NCBI GenBank assembly: GCA_031553415.1
Contig: JAVBLO010000063.1
Coordinates: 11,919-75,918 of the forward strand
From: JAIRVZ01 sp031553415
GTDB lineage: Bacteria > Bacteroidota > Bacteroidia > Bacteroidales > Azobacteroidaceae
Direction of reading: 5' to 3'
Length of the DNA: 64,000 nt
The translations under genes were made by a program, and so were the position numbers. This document shows, piece by piece, positions 17,095 to 26,900 of this stretch. Position 1 is the stretch's first letter. Every line of letters begins with the position of its first letter. The notes below the pieces were generated by a model. That model did not search any database and was not told where the DNA came from. It saw nothing but the letters and a program-made list of their open reading frames with translations.

Positions 17095-20061
17095 TTAATT
17101 TGCAATCTTCATCATGTTTAACACAGTTTGCACTGCAACTTCATCATAACGGATACCATATAGACCTTCTTCACCAAAGCCTTCTGCCAGGCGTCCTGCA
17201 GTAAGTAATTGGGAAACAAGAAGTTTTCCTTTACCTTCACCAAAATCAATCAGGATGACAGGCATCCGTGTCAGGTTTTTACCAGCATTCACCAATACTG
17301 TCAAATTCTGTGCAATTCCTTCTTGAGCATCTTCGTACCCTTGTGATAAATCAGTTACTTTCACCGGGGAATTAGGATTGATAGAGCTTGCCAAGGCAGG
17401 TGCATCTTCTACTAAAAAAGCAACTTTCTTTTTTAATTTTTTTATTACTTCTGCATCTTTCGGATCTGACGAATATTCGAAGAAACCTTGCAATTCGTAA
17501 GCATAATAACTGCCGGATTTAATTTGATTTTCATCAGCCCCACGCGCTTTCCACTGTTCCAGAAATGACCTGGAGTTCAAACCGGATATTTCCATATCTG
17601 CGGCAGGAACTGTCAATCCACCTCGTAATCCATTCCAAAAACCGGAATAAGATGCCGGCATATTTTTCCACAACGAGTTATTTTCTTCTGTTGGGAAAAG
17701 ATGAGTTTCAGGCTCTGCTGCTTCCACAAATGTAAGGGTAATTCCTCCGAATAAACCGTAAGAATGTATCTCCGGATCCGTTATCTTAGCAACACCCTGC
17801 AACGGTCCCAAATCATCTCCGTCAACCGGATACCCCTGTCCTAAATCCCGGTCCCCAACATCAAGCATAATCACTGAAGTACCTTGCTGTATGGCTGTAT
17901 CAATCATCTTCTTTACAGACTGATCGCCATTGGCTATTTTGTTCCACGATTTCAAAGACATCAACATCAGGTTCACGCTCTTATCTGGTGTTTCTGTTGT
18001 TTTCAATTGATGTTTCGAAGCAAGTGTAGTCAATTCTGTTTCATCCTGAGGAATATAGATTTTCAATTTTGCCAGTTCTTCGGGTATTTCTGTTCTGAAT
18101 GTACGAATTTCCCAAGCTGAATATACCGGATATTTTACTTGCTCCGGGCGGTTCTGGAGAACTGCCTTTACAATAAAATCTCCCGTTTTCTCCGGTAATA
18201 CAACCTTCACCATTTGTATTTCTTTAGAAAATGCTTTTACATTGGCATTCAAATTCTGTTCACTGTAAATCTTACCGGACTTATCTTCAACAGTTAATTT
18301 TGCCACTAAATTGGTATTGTCTTCCATATCATTGAAAAAATATACAGGAAATTCTATTTTTTCTCCAGGCAGAAAATCCTTATCCCAAAGTTCGATACTT
18401 ACTGATTGCGGCGACCAGGTTGCGCTCATATCAGCCCAAACAGATTTAGGATTTCCATTTTTCAAATTTCCCATGAACCATGTGTTTCCATCTTCCCAAC
18501 TGCTCGCAATACAGAAAGGAGAGACTCCGGCTGCACCAATTCTTCGCCAATATTCGGCAACTTTTCCATTTGATGAAGCCAAGTGTTTAAGCCTCATTTC
18601 TGCCGTATGATTTCTTCCTAAAAAACGGAGATAGCTTTCAGGAATGGATTTATATCCACCCATATCACCCTTTTCATCCAAATAATTACCGCCAAACTCA
18701 TCGACCATAATAGCTTTATCGAATTGTTGATAGCTATCATAGTATAATCCAAGGTTTTCAAACAAACTCCACCAGTATTTATGTACATGAATCACATCGC
18801 GTTCGGCAAGAACCAATGGAGGATAAGCTGGTAATATTTCATCAAGCGCAGCCCAAACGGTGTGCAACTGCTCGCCTTCTGTTTCATTATAAGGATGATA
18901 GAGGCAAACAGAGGGATGCCGCATGGAAGCATCAAGCCATTGTTGGTATTGTTCAACACAGTTTTCTTTAGTCGCAGGCATTCCATGGAAGAAGCTCCAT
19001 TCGTATTGCACAACCAGTCCATATTTATCGCATAAATCCAACAATCGTTCAGGAGGGACGCCTAAATGGAAACGCAGATAGTTGGCACCGTGTTCTTTCA
19101 GCCTCAACACAATGTTATTTTTGAACCAGGTTGTATCGTACCCAAGTATACGGCCTTCTTCCGAACGCACCCAACGATGCCAGACAACTGTTCCTCCACG
19201 GACTTTACAAGGTTTTTTATTGAGATAGAATTGTTTGTCTTTTACTTCAAATTGTTTTACTCCAAATGTTGTAACCAATCTGTCAACAATCTGTTTCCCT
19301 TGCGATAAGATCAATTCCATTTGATAAGTTTGTGGGTTTTCGGGCGACCATTCCTTGAGTACGTTTTTATAGTTAAATGTAAAGGTATTCTTACCTTTAT
19401 TATAATTGCCGTTTCGGCTGACTAATTTATTTTTATTGTTATCATAAATATTCAATGAATATGTTCCGTAAATATCTTTTTCATTGCCGTAGTTTTCGAC
19501 ATAACAATCAATGTTTACTTGTCCTGAAGTAACATCAGATACCGGAATTATTTTTTCAATCCGGTTATTTCCGTGCAGATGCAAAACAGCATCATCCCAA
19601 AGACAAGAAGAAATATTTGATCTCCACTGATCTGCCAAAGGAATATGAGAAGCATCCGTCTTCGGCAAATCAGATAAAGAAGTTAGCGCAATTTCAAGTA
19701 TAATACTTGAACCCGGTTTAATGTTTTTCCCCGATAGTGTATAATATGTAGGAGCCATTCCTCCGTTCTTTTTTGAAATAGAAATACCATTGACAAACAC
19801 TTCGGGAGAAAAACGGGCGCCTTTCAGTTCAAGCGTTGCATTTGTCCAGTCTCCTTTCGGTAGAATTATTTCTTTTTTGTACCAAAGTGTTTGTTCGTTC
19901 TTTTTTGCCGGATCGGTTGCGATGCCAGGCACATTTATTTCCTTGTTATAAATACGGTTCTCTCCCAGTTGCCAGATTCCGTTGAGGGAAACGGATTGTT
20001 GGGAGAGTACGGAAAGCACCAGGAAGAATAGACTATATATAAGAAGAGTTGTTTGTTTCAT
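17095..20061 (-). CDS. GH2 family glycosidase with C-terminal GATase-like domain
   Basis: This 988-residue secreted protein (signal to about residue 20) has the GH2 order: sugar-binding jelly-roll domain (about 25-180), Ig-like domain (about 185-280), then TIM barrel. Visible catalytic residues are the acid/base Glu in YNETEG (about residue 393) and the nucleophile Glu in MVDEFGGN (about residue 455). GH2 enzymes include beta-galactosidases, glucuronidases and mannosidases, and the specificity cannot be read here. Residues from about 660 onward resemble a class I amidotransferase-like or beta-galactosidase trimerisation fold, ending DFGEGKGKLLVSQLLTAGR. It lies in the PUL operon, 48 bp after the esterase gene. 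Confidence 0.85.
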   Translation of the reverse strand: MKQTTLLIYSLFFLVLSVLSQQSVSLNGIWQLGENRIYNKEINVPGIATDPAKKNEQTLWYKKEIILPKGDWTNATLELKGARFSPEVFVNGISISKKNGGMAPTYYTLSGKNIKPGSSIILEIALTSLSDLPKTDASHIPLADQWRSNISSCLWDDAVLHLHGNNRIEKIIPVSDVTSGQVNIDCYVENYGNEKDIYGTYSLNIYDNNKNKLVSRNGNYNKGKNTFTFNYKNVLKEWSPENPQTYQMELILSQGKQIVDRLVTTFGVKQFEVKDKQFYLNKKPCKVRGGTVVWHRWVRSEEGRILGYDTTWFKNNIVLRLKEHGANYLRFHLGVPPERLLDLCDKYGLVVQYEWSFFHGMPATKENCVEQYQQWLDASMRHPSVCLYHPYNETEGEQLHTVWAALDEILPAYPPLVLAERDVIHVHKYWWSLFENLGLYYDSYQQFDKAIMVDEFGGNYLDEKGDMGGYKSIPESYLRFLGRNHTAEMRLKHLASSNGKVAEYWRRIGAAGVSPFCIASSWEDGNTWFMGNLKNGNPKSVWADMSATWSPQSVSIELWDKDFLPGEKIEFPVYFFNDMEDNTNLVAKLTVEDKSGKIYSEQNLNANVKAFSKEIQMVKVVLPEKTGDFIVKAVLQNRPEQVKYPVYSAWEIRTFRTEIPEELAKLKIYIPQDETELTTLASKHQLKTTETPDKSVNLMLMSLKSWNKIANGDQSVKKMIDTAIQQGTSVIMLDVGDRDLGQGYPVDGDDLGPLQGVAKITDPEIHSYGLFGGITLTFVEAAEPETHLFPTEENNSLWKNMPASYSGFWNGLRGGLTVPAADMEISGLNSRSFLEQWKARGADENQIKSGSYYAYELQGFFEYSSDPKDAEVIKKLKKKVAFLVEDAPALASSINPNSPVKVTDLSQGYEDAQEGIAQNLTVLVNAGKNLTRMPVILIDFGEGKGKLLVSQLLTAGRLAEGFGEEGLYGIRYDEVAVQTVLNMMKIAN

Positions 20062-20109
20062 CAGGATTTTTTTATTGTTTATTATTTGAAAAAAAATTTG
20101 AATAATGGT

Positions 20110-21525
20110 TCAATTGGGAAACAATTTCTTTATCTCTCCTACTCCTTTCACTGCATTTTCGGGAAGTTTCTGTTCTTTTCCGAAAGCATACATATTTTCG
20201 GCAGGCTCAATAGTTATTTTGCTTTCATCAAAATTGCCGTTTTTGTCTTTTGCTTTTGATAAATCCAGATTGAACTGCCGGGCTACAAAATCATACATGG
20301 CAAAACGTTTGGATGGGCCATAATCATGATGTTCATTGGCGAAATGAGCATTTTCAACCAAATTTTTCTTACCATAAAAATCATATACATATTGCAAATA
20401 CGGATATTCAACTTTGGGTTCGTTGGATGTCCAGTCATTTCCATCGGAAATTACCAATTGCGGATGTGGAGCACAAAGTGCAGCAATTTCAGCATTATTA
20501 GTGTTTAATCCGGTTGCGATATGATGAATAGGCAGTCCGCTCTCGCAAGGGCAGCCGCCATAAAAATGGCATGAAACCATAACGGTTGGAACACTGAGTG
20601 TAATCCGGTCATCTAATGCGGCAGCAAGGAATGTCTGGGTTCCACCGCCGGAAGCTCCGGTTATTCCGATTCTTGTTTTATCAACATAATCAAGGGAAGT
20701 CAGGAAATCAACCACGCGCATGCTGTTCCATGTTTGCATAGTAAGCGCCAAACCTGTGCGATGGTCTTTTAACGGAACTTGCAATGTGCTTTCTCCCCAG
20801 GCAAACATATCATAACTGAAAACAACTGCTCCCATGCGAGCCAGCATCGCACAACGGTATTGCTGGTCGGGACGGTAACGCCCGCGTTCATTGGGAATGG
20901 ATTTATCTATTTTATTGTAGAAGTGGCCATGAGGACAAAGCATCGCAGGGTATTTCCCTCTTTTGGTTGGTTTATAGAGCGAACCGCAAAGGTAAACACC
21001 AGGCATTACTTCCAATGAAACATTTTCTACCGTATAACCATCATAAGTCCGTTTGTTGGTAATTTTAGGATTCAATGCTGTTTTTTGAGGCAATGGGGAT
21101 AATCCGATTTTTTTGAAAATATTTTCCCTAACCAATATTTTTCTAATTTCCCATTGTTCTTTAGTTGTATATGAGGCTTTTAATGCATTGAGATGTGCCA
21201 GTCCCTCTGCATCCGGCTTGCGGAAATATTCATAAGATTTGATTTCGTATACATTGTTTCCTTTTTTAGTATAACGAAGATTTAATGGTTTAAGGATATT
21301 GTCCAGTGTTGCTTCCACATCAGTAGCACAAAATTTCCACCAGGCATCAGTGACTGTATCTTTTTTAGTGACAGTTTTGTCTTCATATTGTAAAATAACA
21401 TTGTATTTTTGCCGGACTTCATCGAGAACTTCCGGCAAAGATGTATTATAAACTCTCAGAGGTGTTTGAGAATTTACGACTAAAATGTTAAGACTCAGGA
21501 TCGCTAAAAAAATATATTTGTTCAT
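20110..21525 (-). CDS. STN domain fused to acetyl-esterase-like alpha/beta hydrolase
   Basis: This 471-residue protein has a signal peptide ending in VVNSQT. An N-terminal secretin/TonB short domain follows at about residues 22-95 (LRVYNTSLPEVLDEVRQKYN, then LDNILKPLNLRYTKKGNN). STN domains usually sit on TonB receptors. The rest is an alpha/beta hydrolase of the acetyl-xylan-esterase type: nucleophile elbow GITGASGGGTQ with Ser near residue 292, acid in SDGNDW and His in NEHHDYG. It probably removes acetyl or similar esters from pectic glycan. The STN-esterase fusion is unusual. It lies between a GH2 and an alpha-barrel-like gene in the PUL. Confidence 0.82.
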   Translation of the reverse strand: MNKYIFLAILSLNILVVNSQTPLRVYNTSLPEVLDEVRQKYNVILQYEDKTVTKKDTVTDAWWKFCATDVEATLDNILKPLNLRYTKKGNNVYEIKSYEYFRKPDAEGLAHLNALKASYTTKEQWEIRKILVRENIFKKIGLSPLPQKTALNPKITNKRTYDGYTVENVSLEVMPGVYLCGSLYKPTKRGKYPAMLCPHGHFYNKIDKSIPNERGRYRPDQQYRCAMLARMGAVVFSYDMFAWGESTLQVPLKDHRTGLALTMQTWNSMRVVDFLTSLDYVDKTRIGITGASGGGTQTFLAAALDDRITLSVPTVMVSCHFYGGCPCESGLPIHHIATGLNTNNAEIAALCAPHPQLVISDGNDWTSNEPKVEYPYLQYVYDFYGKKNLVENAHFANEHHDYGPSKRFAMYDFVARQFNLDLSKAKDKNGNFDESKITIEPAENMYAFGKEQKLPENAVKGVGEIKKLFPN

Positions 21526-21538
21526 TAAATTGTATTTT

Positions 21539-23767
21539 TTATTTTTTCAAAAACTTAGCTTGTACAGTTTTTCCGGAAGATATTACCGCTTGTAGGATAT
21601 AAATTCCTGCAGGATATGACGATACATCAAATTTTCCATCTGTCACCGGCAATAAGGCCACAGATTGTCCAAAAATATTAAATAATTCGAGTTTATTACA
21701 TGTGCCGGAAACATTCAATGTGTTATTTTCCATCCAAAGTCTGATGTCATTTGTTTTCGTGTTCGTAAAACCGGAAGGAGAACCATGTATGAAAGAGTCA
21801 TTATAACCCTGTTGTACAGCCATTAAATGTTCAAATATACCAAGTAAAATCAGACTGTTACTTTCATTGCTCACCCAGTCTCCCATTACAGACCAGTTAT
21901 AATCCAGTTGATAACTGTATCCGGCCAGACTTTTACGGTATCCGTTAATAGTTCCTGTTTTATCTTTTTCGATATTAGGTAAATACATACCACGGAATGT
22001 GGTTGGGTTCGTATTTTTATTGACCAACGGAAGCGTATTTTCATTTATCAATAAATAATACATTTCCTTTTCCATATCCGGCCATTGATTATCCATGTAA
22101 CGGTTGGCAATATTGTATGTTCCCAACAAGGATGCCTGTCGCATTTCTTTCTGATTACCAGACACCTTGCCTTCTGCTCCGTTATAGTCGGTTGTGGCAA
22201 CAGTCATATTTTGGAAAAAACCGGCATAAGTTTTATCATGCACACCCAAATTCCGCAAGGAATTAAGCATTTTTGTGGCAATTTCCTGAAATTTATCCCT
22301 GATAACCGGATTAGTTGTTATTTCAGCAGCACGCATCAAAGCATCTATTTCTTCCGAAACTTCTCCGATCTTTACCTGGCTGTCCCATAATTTATTTGTG
22401 AGATTACTATAATCTATTGCAGGATTTTTTGTTCCATCCGCATTTTTTGTATAACCTGAATTACCAAGCAGAAAGATGCGTCCGAAAAATCCATATCTCT
22501 CAGAAAAAGCTTGTTCATAAGTCGTTAATACCTGTTTATATCCGGCTGCTACCCATTCAGGTTTATTGAACCTTGTTCCGGCATCTACCAGGGCTGCACC
22601 CGCCTGCACCTGGTGATCAACACGGTAGGCTTTATCCAAATAAATGGTTTTCAGTCCGCAATCACAATTTCCCATATTGGTGCTGTAGTAGATTCCCATT
22701 GTAGGATCGATTTCTTTCATTACATTATTACCCCAGCTTAGTACAGAACTTCTCCAAAAATCCTTATCTGCAGGATTGTCTGTGAATTCCCATAAGCGCA
22801 ACAAAACATAATACATCCATCCTTTTGTGCTGCTTGTTTTCGCATATTTACTTTTCACTGTAGGCAATAACCGGGCAATGGCCATATCGAAATATGGATT
22901 GCCATTGTGTAAATATTTCCACCAGTAATAATGTTGAAGGGCTCGTACATCATTCTGGGAGTCATGCCTTGTTTGGCCATTCCGGTCATCGTAATCTCCT
23001 CCTGATGTATTATTAACCCTGTCGGGATATTGCCGGTGCCAGTTAATCAATATCCCTTTGTTAGCGGGGTCCCAGCCATAGCCACTGATTCCGACCAATG
23101 TTTCAAATGCTATTGAGTCGGCTTTATTCTCCATCAATATAACTTTGCTTTCATCGGGTAAAGTTGGCACAACTGTTGGAGGAATGTATGGTTCAACCGA
23201 ACCGCCTTCCAAACCTTCCACATAAATCCAATGTAAATGAATGGCGCTATTCCCTACAGAAAACAAGCGCATTTCAACCGGTTCGGAAGAGGTAAAACTA
23301 AAGTCCCACCTGCCACAGCCTTTTGTTTCCGTAATGCCGTCATTTTCTTTAATTTCCCATTGCCCGTTAGCATTTTTGACTTCAAGGCGAATGTAATTTC
23401 CTGCAGCTTTTCCTTCCCGCATAATAGAAACTCTACCTACATCAGGTAATATGGGGAAAACAAGGTACCCTCCTTTTGTATCATTTAATGTTGTATTGCC
23501 ATTTTTCATATAGACAGCGCCGTTGCTGCACGCGCCTGAAGCAGCATAGGCATTATCAACAATACATGTCTGCAAACTGAAAGTTCTGTCGATATCATCC
23601 ATGCATGAAATAGTTTGTGTACCATTCGCCCAACTATTGGTTGAGCCTGCTGTTCCCAGATTGTTCCATTTCCGGAACATATCATTAATATATTCTTGGG
23701 CAAAAAGCGGAGAATTTGCAAAGAAAATTGCAACCAGGGTTATTAATTTCAAAGTAGTCTTTTCCAT
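21539..23767 (-). CDS. T9SS-sorted alpha-barrel-like protein, domain order A (N-terminal accessory domain)
   Basis: This 742-residue protein has a signal peptide, an N-terminal beta domain (about 25-190, with the CSNGAVYMKNG and GGYLVFPILPDVGRV segments), then a helical domain at about 200-640. The helical part has alpha/alpha-toroid character: YYVLLRLWEF, AYRVDHQVQAGAALVDAG, WVSNESNSLILLGIFEHL. The end is a T9SS type A sorting domain (LELFNIFGQSVALL, then YPAGIYILQAVISSGK). I cannot name the family; toroid folds are common in lyases and unsaturated-uronyl hydrolases. The protein at 40487 is a paralogue in which the accessory domain follows the helical domain. Confidence 0.7.
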   Translation of the reverse strand: MEKTTLKLITLVAIFFANSPLFAQEYINDMFRKWNNLGTAGSTNSWANGTQTISCMDDIDRTFSLQTCIVDNAYAASGACSNGAVYMKNGNTTLNDTKGGYLVFPILPDVGRVSIMREGKAAGNYIRLEVKNANGQWEIKENDGITETKGCGRWDFSFTSSEPVEMRLFSVGNSAIHLHWIYVEGLEGGSVEPYIPPTVVPTLPDESKVILMENKADSIAFETLVGISGYGWDPANKGILINWHRQYPDRVNNTSGGDYDDRNGQTRHDSQNDVRALQHYYWWKYLHNGNPYFDMAIARLLPTVKSKYAKTSSTKGWMYYVLLRLWEFTDNPADKDFWRSSVLSWGNNVMKEIDPTMGIYYSTNMGNCDCGLKTIYLDKAYRVDHQVQAGAALVDAGTRFNKPEWVAAGYKQVLTTYEQAFSERYGFFGRIFLLGNSGYTKNADGTKNPAIDYSNLTNKLWDSQVKIGEVSEEIDALMRAAEITTNPVIRDKFQEIATKMLNSLRNLGVHDKTYAGFFQNMTVATTDYNGAEGKVSGNQKEMRQASLLGTYNIANRYMDNQWPDMEKEMYYLLINENTLPLVNKNTNPTTFRGMYLPNIEKDKTGTINGYRKSLAGYSYQLDYNWSVMGDWVSNESNSLILLGIFEHLMAVQQGYNDSFIHGSPSGFTNTKTNDIRLWMENNTLNVSGTCNKLELFNIFGQSVALLPVTDGKFDVSSYPAGIYILQAVISSGKTVQAKFLKK

Positions 23768-23782
23768 GGATTATGTTTTATT

Positions 23783-23886
23783 TTAACACAGAGTAAAAGG
23801 AGTTTATTATCACGGAGTAACGCGGAGAAATAATTATTAAACTCCGTATTATTCTGTGAAAAGACTCTGAGTAACTCCGTGTTTAA
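23783..23886. repeat. Intergenic repeat of the 58684 family, running into the GH28 gene
   Basis: AACACAGAGTAAAAGGAGTT at 23785 closely matches the inverted-repeat arm at 58684. The right part (CTCTGAGTAACTCCGTGTTTAAA, read to 23886) is the complementary arm. The GH28 stop codon at 23849 lies inside the repeat. Confidence 0.8.
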
Positions 23887-25327
23887 AATCATTTATTGAA
23901 ACTGCTGCATTATTTGTTTTTATATTAGCTTCTTCTAATGAATCGCATCTTTTGCCGGCAATTACCAGATTGTGAATTATTGCATTTAACCTCGATTCGT
24001 TTCCTTCGGATTTAATTTCAGATGACCGGGGAAACGGTGTTTCAAATGTGCAGTCTTTCACCCAGACATCCCTGATTTCTCCCAGTTTGCTGTTTTCATT
24101 GCGTTTATCTACAACAAAATGGATTCCACATCGCTTGGCATCCGGAAAGTTATATTCAAAGCGGTTGTTGATGTAGCGGATATTTTCCAGGGTTGCACCA
24201 TCAGAAACATACAGAGCCATTCCTCTATCGGATTGAATAACGTCGTTATCTTCGAAAAGGATATTCCGTATTAAATCTCCTCTGGTTTCGGTCCCGATTT
24301 TAAGGGACGATTTTTTAGTAAGGAAAACACAACCACGGACAGTAATATCTTCTACATTTTGGTGATATCCTGAATAGTTAGTGATTTTAATGGCTACATT
24401 ATCATCACTGCAATAAGCGAAACAATTTTCAATCAATACTCTTCTGGAAGCATCGGGATCAAAGCCGTCTGTATTGCTCAATTCTACATCATTCATTAAT
24501 TTAACATGTTTGAATTGAATATCTTCCGAACAAAGAATTTGTGTATTCCACGAACCCGGGTCCTTGAACATCAATCCGCCAATTGACACATTCTTTGATT
24601 TGAATATCATCATCAGACGCATACGGGCATCTTCTCCGTATTTATCGCGCAAAGCCCTCCCGCTTCCATCAATGGAGCCTTGTCCGCAAATTTTTACGTT
24701 TTCAGCATTTTTGATATAAATAAAACGCTTGGTTTTCAAATCATCAGTTGATTGAAAATGCTTTATATCGCTTATATCGGCCTTAATTACAGCATTCTTA
24801 TCCAAATATACCTGCGTATTACTTTCTATTACCAACGGGAATGTTTTATATACCCCTGCAGGAAAATAAAGTAACCGGTTTTCTCTTGCCGAACGGTTTA
24901 ATGCATCCTGCAATTGTTTGGTGACATTGGTTTTTCCGGAATTATCTATTTCCAAATCCAGGATATTGATGCTATTTGCTAATTCGGGATGGTTTGGTTT
25001 ATCAGCAAAAATGAAGAATTTGTATTTTTTATTTACCAAGACCATGTAGTATCCAGGATCGTAAAGAATGATGGAAGCTGTATTCTGTATCAAATCCACA
25101 TTTGTATCTTTGCTTTTCGGAGAAACTTCGATGCTTGTCAACTGTTCATTTTTCAAAGTAAGATAAGCAGTCAGTTTAGATTCCATCGGAAAAGAAACAT
25201 AATGATAATTCTTATATTTTTCGACAGGAATCTTACCTTCAGTATTGGCAAATACAAAATCTGGTTCTTCTGCAAATAAATCAAATGCCAGCAATAAACC
25301 TACTACAAGTAATAAAAAATTGCGCAT
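23849..25327 (-). CDS. GH28-type polygalacturonase-like beta-helix enzyme
   Basis: This 492-residue secreted protein has a signal peptide ending in LFAEE. A 90-residue N-terminal beta domain (to about YKFFIFADKP) is shared with the GH28 proteins at 25335 and 33306. The right-handed beta-helix starts at about residue 110 and has GH28 residues: NTDGFDPDAS near 285, CSDDNVAIK and SLKIGTETRG. The His of the usual GHG motif is missing, replaced by the KIGTET segment. GH28 enzymes cut galacturonan or rhamnogalacturonan. The last 12 residues or so come from an intergenic repeat and may not be functional. It is 7 bp after the next GH28 gene. Confidence 0.85.
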   Translation of the reverse strand: MRNFLLLVVGLLLAFDLFAEEPDFVFANTEGKIPVEKYKNYHYVSFPMESKLTAYLTLKNEQLTSIEVSPKSKDTNVDLIQNTASIILYDPGYYMVLVNKKYKFFIFADKPNHPELANSINILDLEIDNSGKTNVTKQLQDALNRSARENRLLYFPAGVYKTFPLVIESNTQVYLDKNAVIKADISDIKHFQSTDDLKTKRFIYIKNAENVKICGQGSIDGSGRALRDKYGEDARMRLMMIFKSKNVSIGGLMFKDPGSWNTQILCSEDIQFKHVKLMNDVELSNTDGFDPDASRRVLIENCFAYCSDDNVAIKITNYSGYHQNVEDITVRGCVFLTKKSSLKIGTETRGDLIRNILFEDNDVIQSDRGMALYVSDGATLENIRYINNRFEYNFPDAKRCGIHFVVDKRNENSKLGEIRDVWVKDCTFETPFPRSSEIKSEGNESRLNAIIHNLVIAGKRCDSLEEANIKTNNAAVSINDFKHGVTQSLFTE

Positions 25328-25334
25328 ACCAGTT

Positions 25335-26864
25335 TCATTTTACTATTATATTCTCAACAAACTCATTAACCTCTATATTGGCATCTTTGAGTGAAGTTAC
25401 TTTCTTTCCTTCAATAACCAGGTTTTCAATTTTCAGGTTACTTACTTTATGTTCCTTATCCAAACCAAAAATTTCAGAACTTTTTGGGAAAGGAGTATAA
25501 AAAATATTGTCCTTTATCAGTACATTCTCTATTTTTCCTGCTCCGTAACGGTCTTTCAATGAAATATGTATACCGCGTTGTTGTCCTCTCTCAAAGGCTT
25601 TTTCGAAACGGTTATTGATGTACTTTATATTACGGAAAGTTGCTCCATCAAAACAATAAAGCACAATTCCGCGATCGGATTCCAATACATCGTTATTTTC
25701 GAAAACAATGTTTTGCATGTTCTTACCTTTTGTTTCCGTACCTACTTTTAAGGATGATTTTTTGGTGAGGAACACACAATTTTTCACTTTAATATTGTTT
25801 ACATCCTGGAGATAATTGCCGTTGTTAGTTGTTTTGATAGCAATATTATCATCGTTGCAATAGGCAAAGCAATGATCAACCAGGACATTTTGGGATGCAT
25901 CGGGATCGATACCATCTGTATTGGCAACATCAAAATCGTTTAGAATCTTAACATCACGGATGGTTACATTTGAAGAATACAGTATATGTGTATTCCAAGC
26001 CGCCGGATCCCTCAACAAAACACCTTCAATGGTAATATTTTTAGAATTACGAATGCGGATCAGATTGGCTGGTTTTCCTTGTTCGCGCACAATATGACCG
26101 TTCCCATCAATGATTCCACGGCCGGATATTTTCACATTTTCGGCTTTATCAATGAGAATTAACCGGCTGAAAGTCATCCATTCTCCATAATCGGTATAAT
26201 TTTCCTTGTTATTGATATGATCCGATTCCGGTTTATTATCATCGGAAGGATAATCTTTGCGGTCTTCCGATCCTTTTATCATGGCTCCGGCAGCTAAATA
26301 AATATTTGTATTACTATGTATGGTAAGTGTGCCTGTTTTATAAACTCCAGCAGGGAAATACAGCACTTTGCCGCTTCCGGATGCTGCATCCAAGGCTTTT
26401 TGTAGTTGAATGGTTTGCAATGTTTTTCCTTCATTGTCAGTTACATAATTCATTACAGACATCACATTTTTTCCATTTGTATTTATCACATTTTTTTCAG
26501 GGGCATCGGCCAAAATAAACAGTTTCCGGCCGTTGTTGATCGAAACAACATAATACCCGACAGCAGGAAGCCTGAAAGCTAATTCTTGTCCGTTAGTTTT
26601 ACCTTCTATTTTTTTGCTTAAAGGACTAATACTGAAATGATTTATTGTTTCAGCAGCTTTCACAATGACTTCCGCAGCCTTATTTAGTTCTATGTGTGCG
26701 TAGTCGAAATCCTTGAATTTTTCGACTATGGTGTTATTACCTGAAATACTGAGGGTATATGTATTACTTTTTTCCGCATCCGCAGCATGAGGATAGTCTT
26801 TCACATGGGCAGATAAGATGGTTGAGAAAAATACAGATATTATGATTAAAAAATAATGTTTCAT
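25335..26864 (-). CDS. GH28-type polygalacturonase-like beta-helix enzyme
   Basis: This 509-residue protein has a signal peptide (cleavage after TILSAHV) and the shared N-terminal beta domain (to about GRKLFILADAPEKN, residue 125). In the beta-helix the GH28 residues are NTDGIDPDASQN, CNDDNIAIK and SLKVGTETKG, the same pattern without GHG. It is closely related to the neighbouring gene at 23849, so the two probably arose by tandem duplication. The ending (EFVENIIVK) is not repeat-derived, unlike its neighbour. It follows the GH2 gene at 26901 by 36 bp. Confidence 0.86.
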   Translation of the reverse strand: MKHYFLIIISVFFSTILSAHVKDYPHAADAEKSNTYTLSISGNNTIVEKFKDFDYAHIELNKAAEVIVKAAETINHFSISPLSKKIEGKTNGQELAFRLPAVGYYVVSINNGRKLFILADAPEKNVINTNGKNVMSVMNYVTDNEGKTLQTIQLQKALDAASGSGKVLYFPAGVYKTGTLTIHSNTNIYLAAGAMIKGSEDRKDYPSDDNKPESDHINNKENYTDYGEWMTFSRLILIDKAENVKISGRGIIDGNGHIVREQGKPANLIRIRNSKNITIEGVLLRDPAAWNTHILYSSNVTIRDVKILNDFDVANTDGIDPDASQNVLVDHCFAYCNDDNIAIKTTNNGNYLQDVNNIKVKNCVFLTKKSSLKVGTETKGKNMQNIVFENNDVLESDRGIVLYCFDGATFRNIKYINNRFEKAFERGQQRGIHISLKDRYGAGKIENVLIKDNIFYTPFPKSSEIFGLDKEHKVSNLKIENLVIEGKKVTSLKDANIEVNEFVENIIVK

Positions 26865-26900
26865 TGTGATATCATTTTTATCTATCGTACAATGCGGTCT

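Noticed and set aside
20110..21525. FecR/FecA-type sigma signalling system based on the STN domain
   Set aside because: No ECF sigma factor or anti-sigma gene is near, and the rest of the protein is an esterase.
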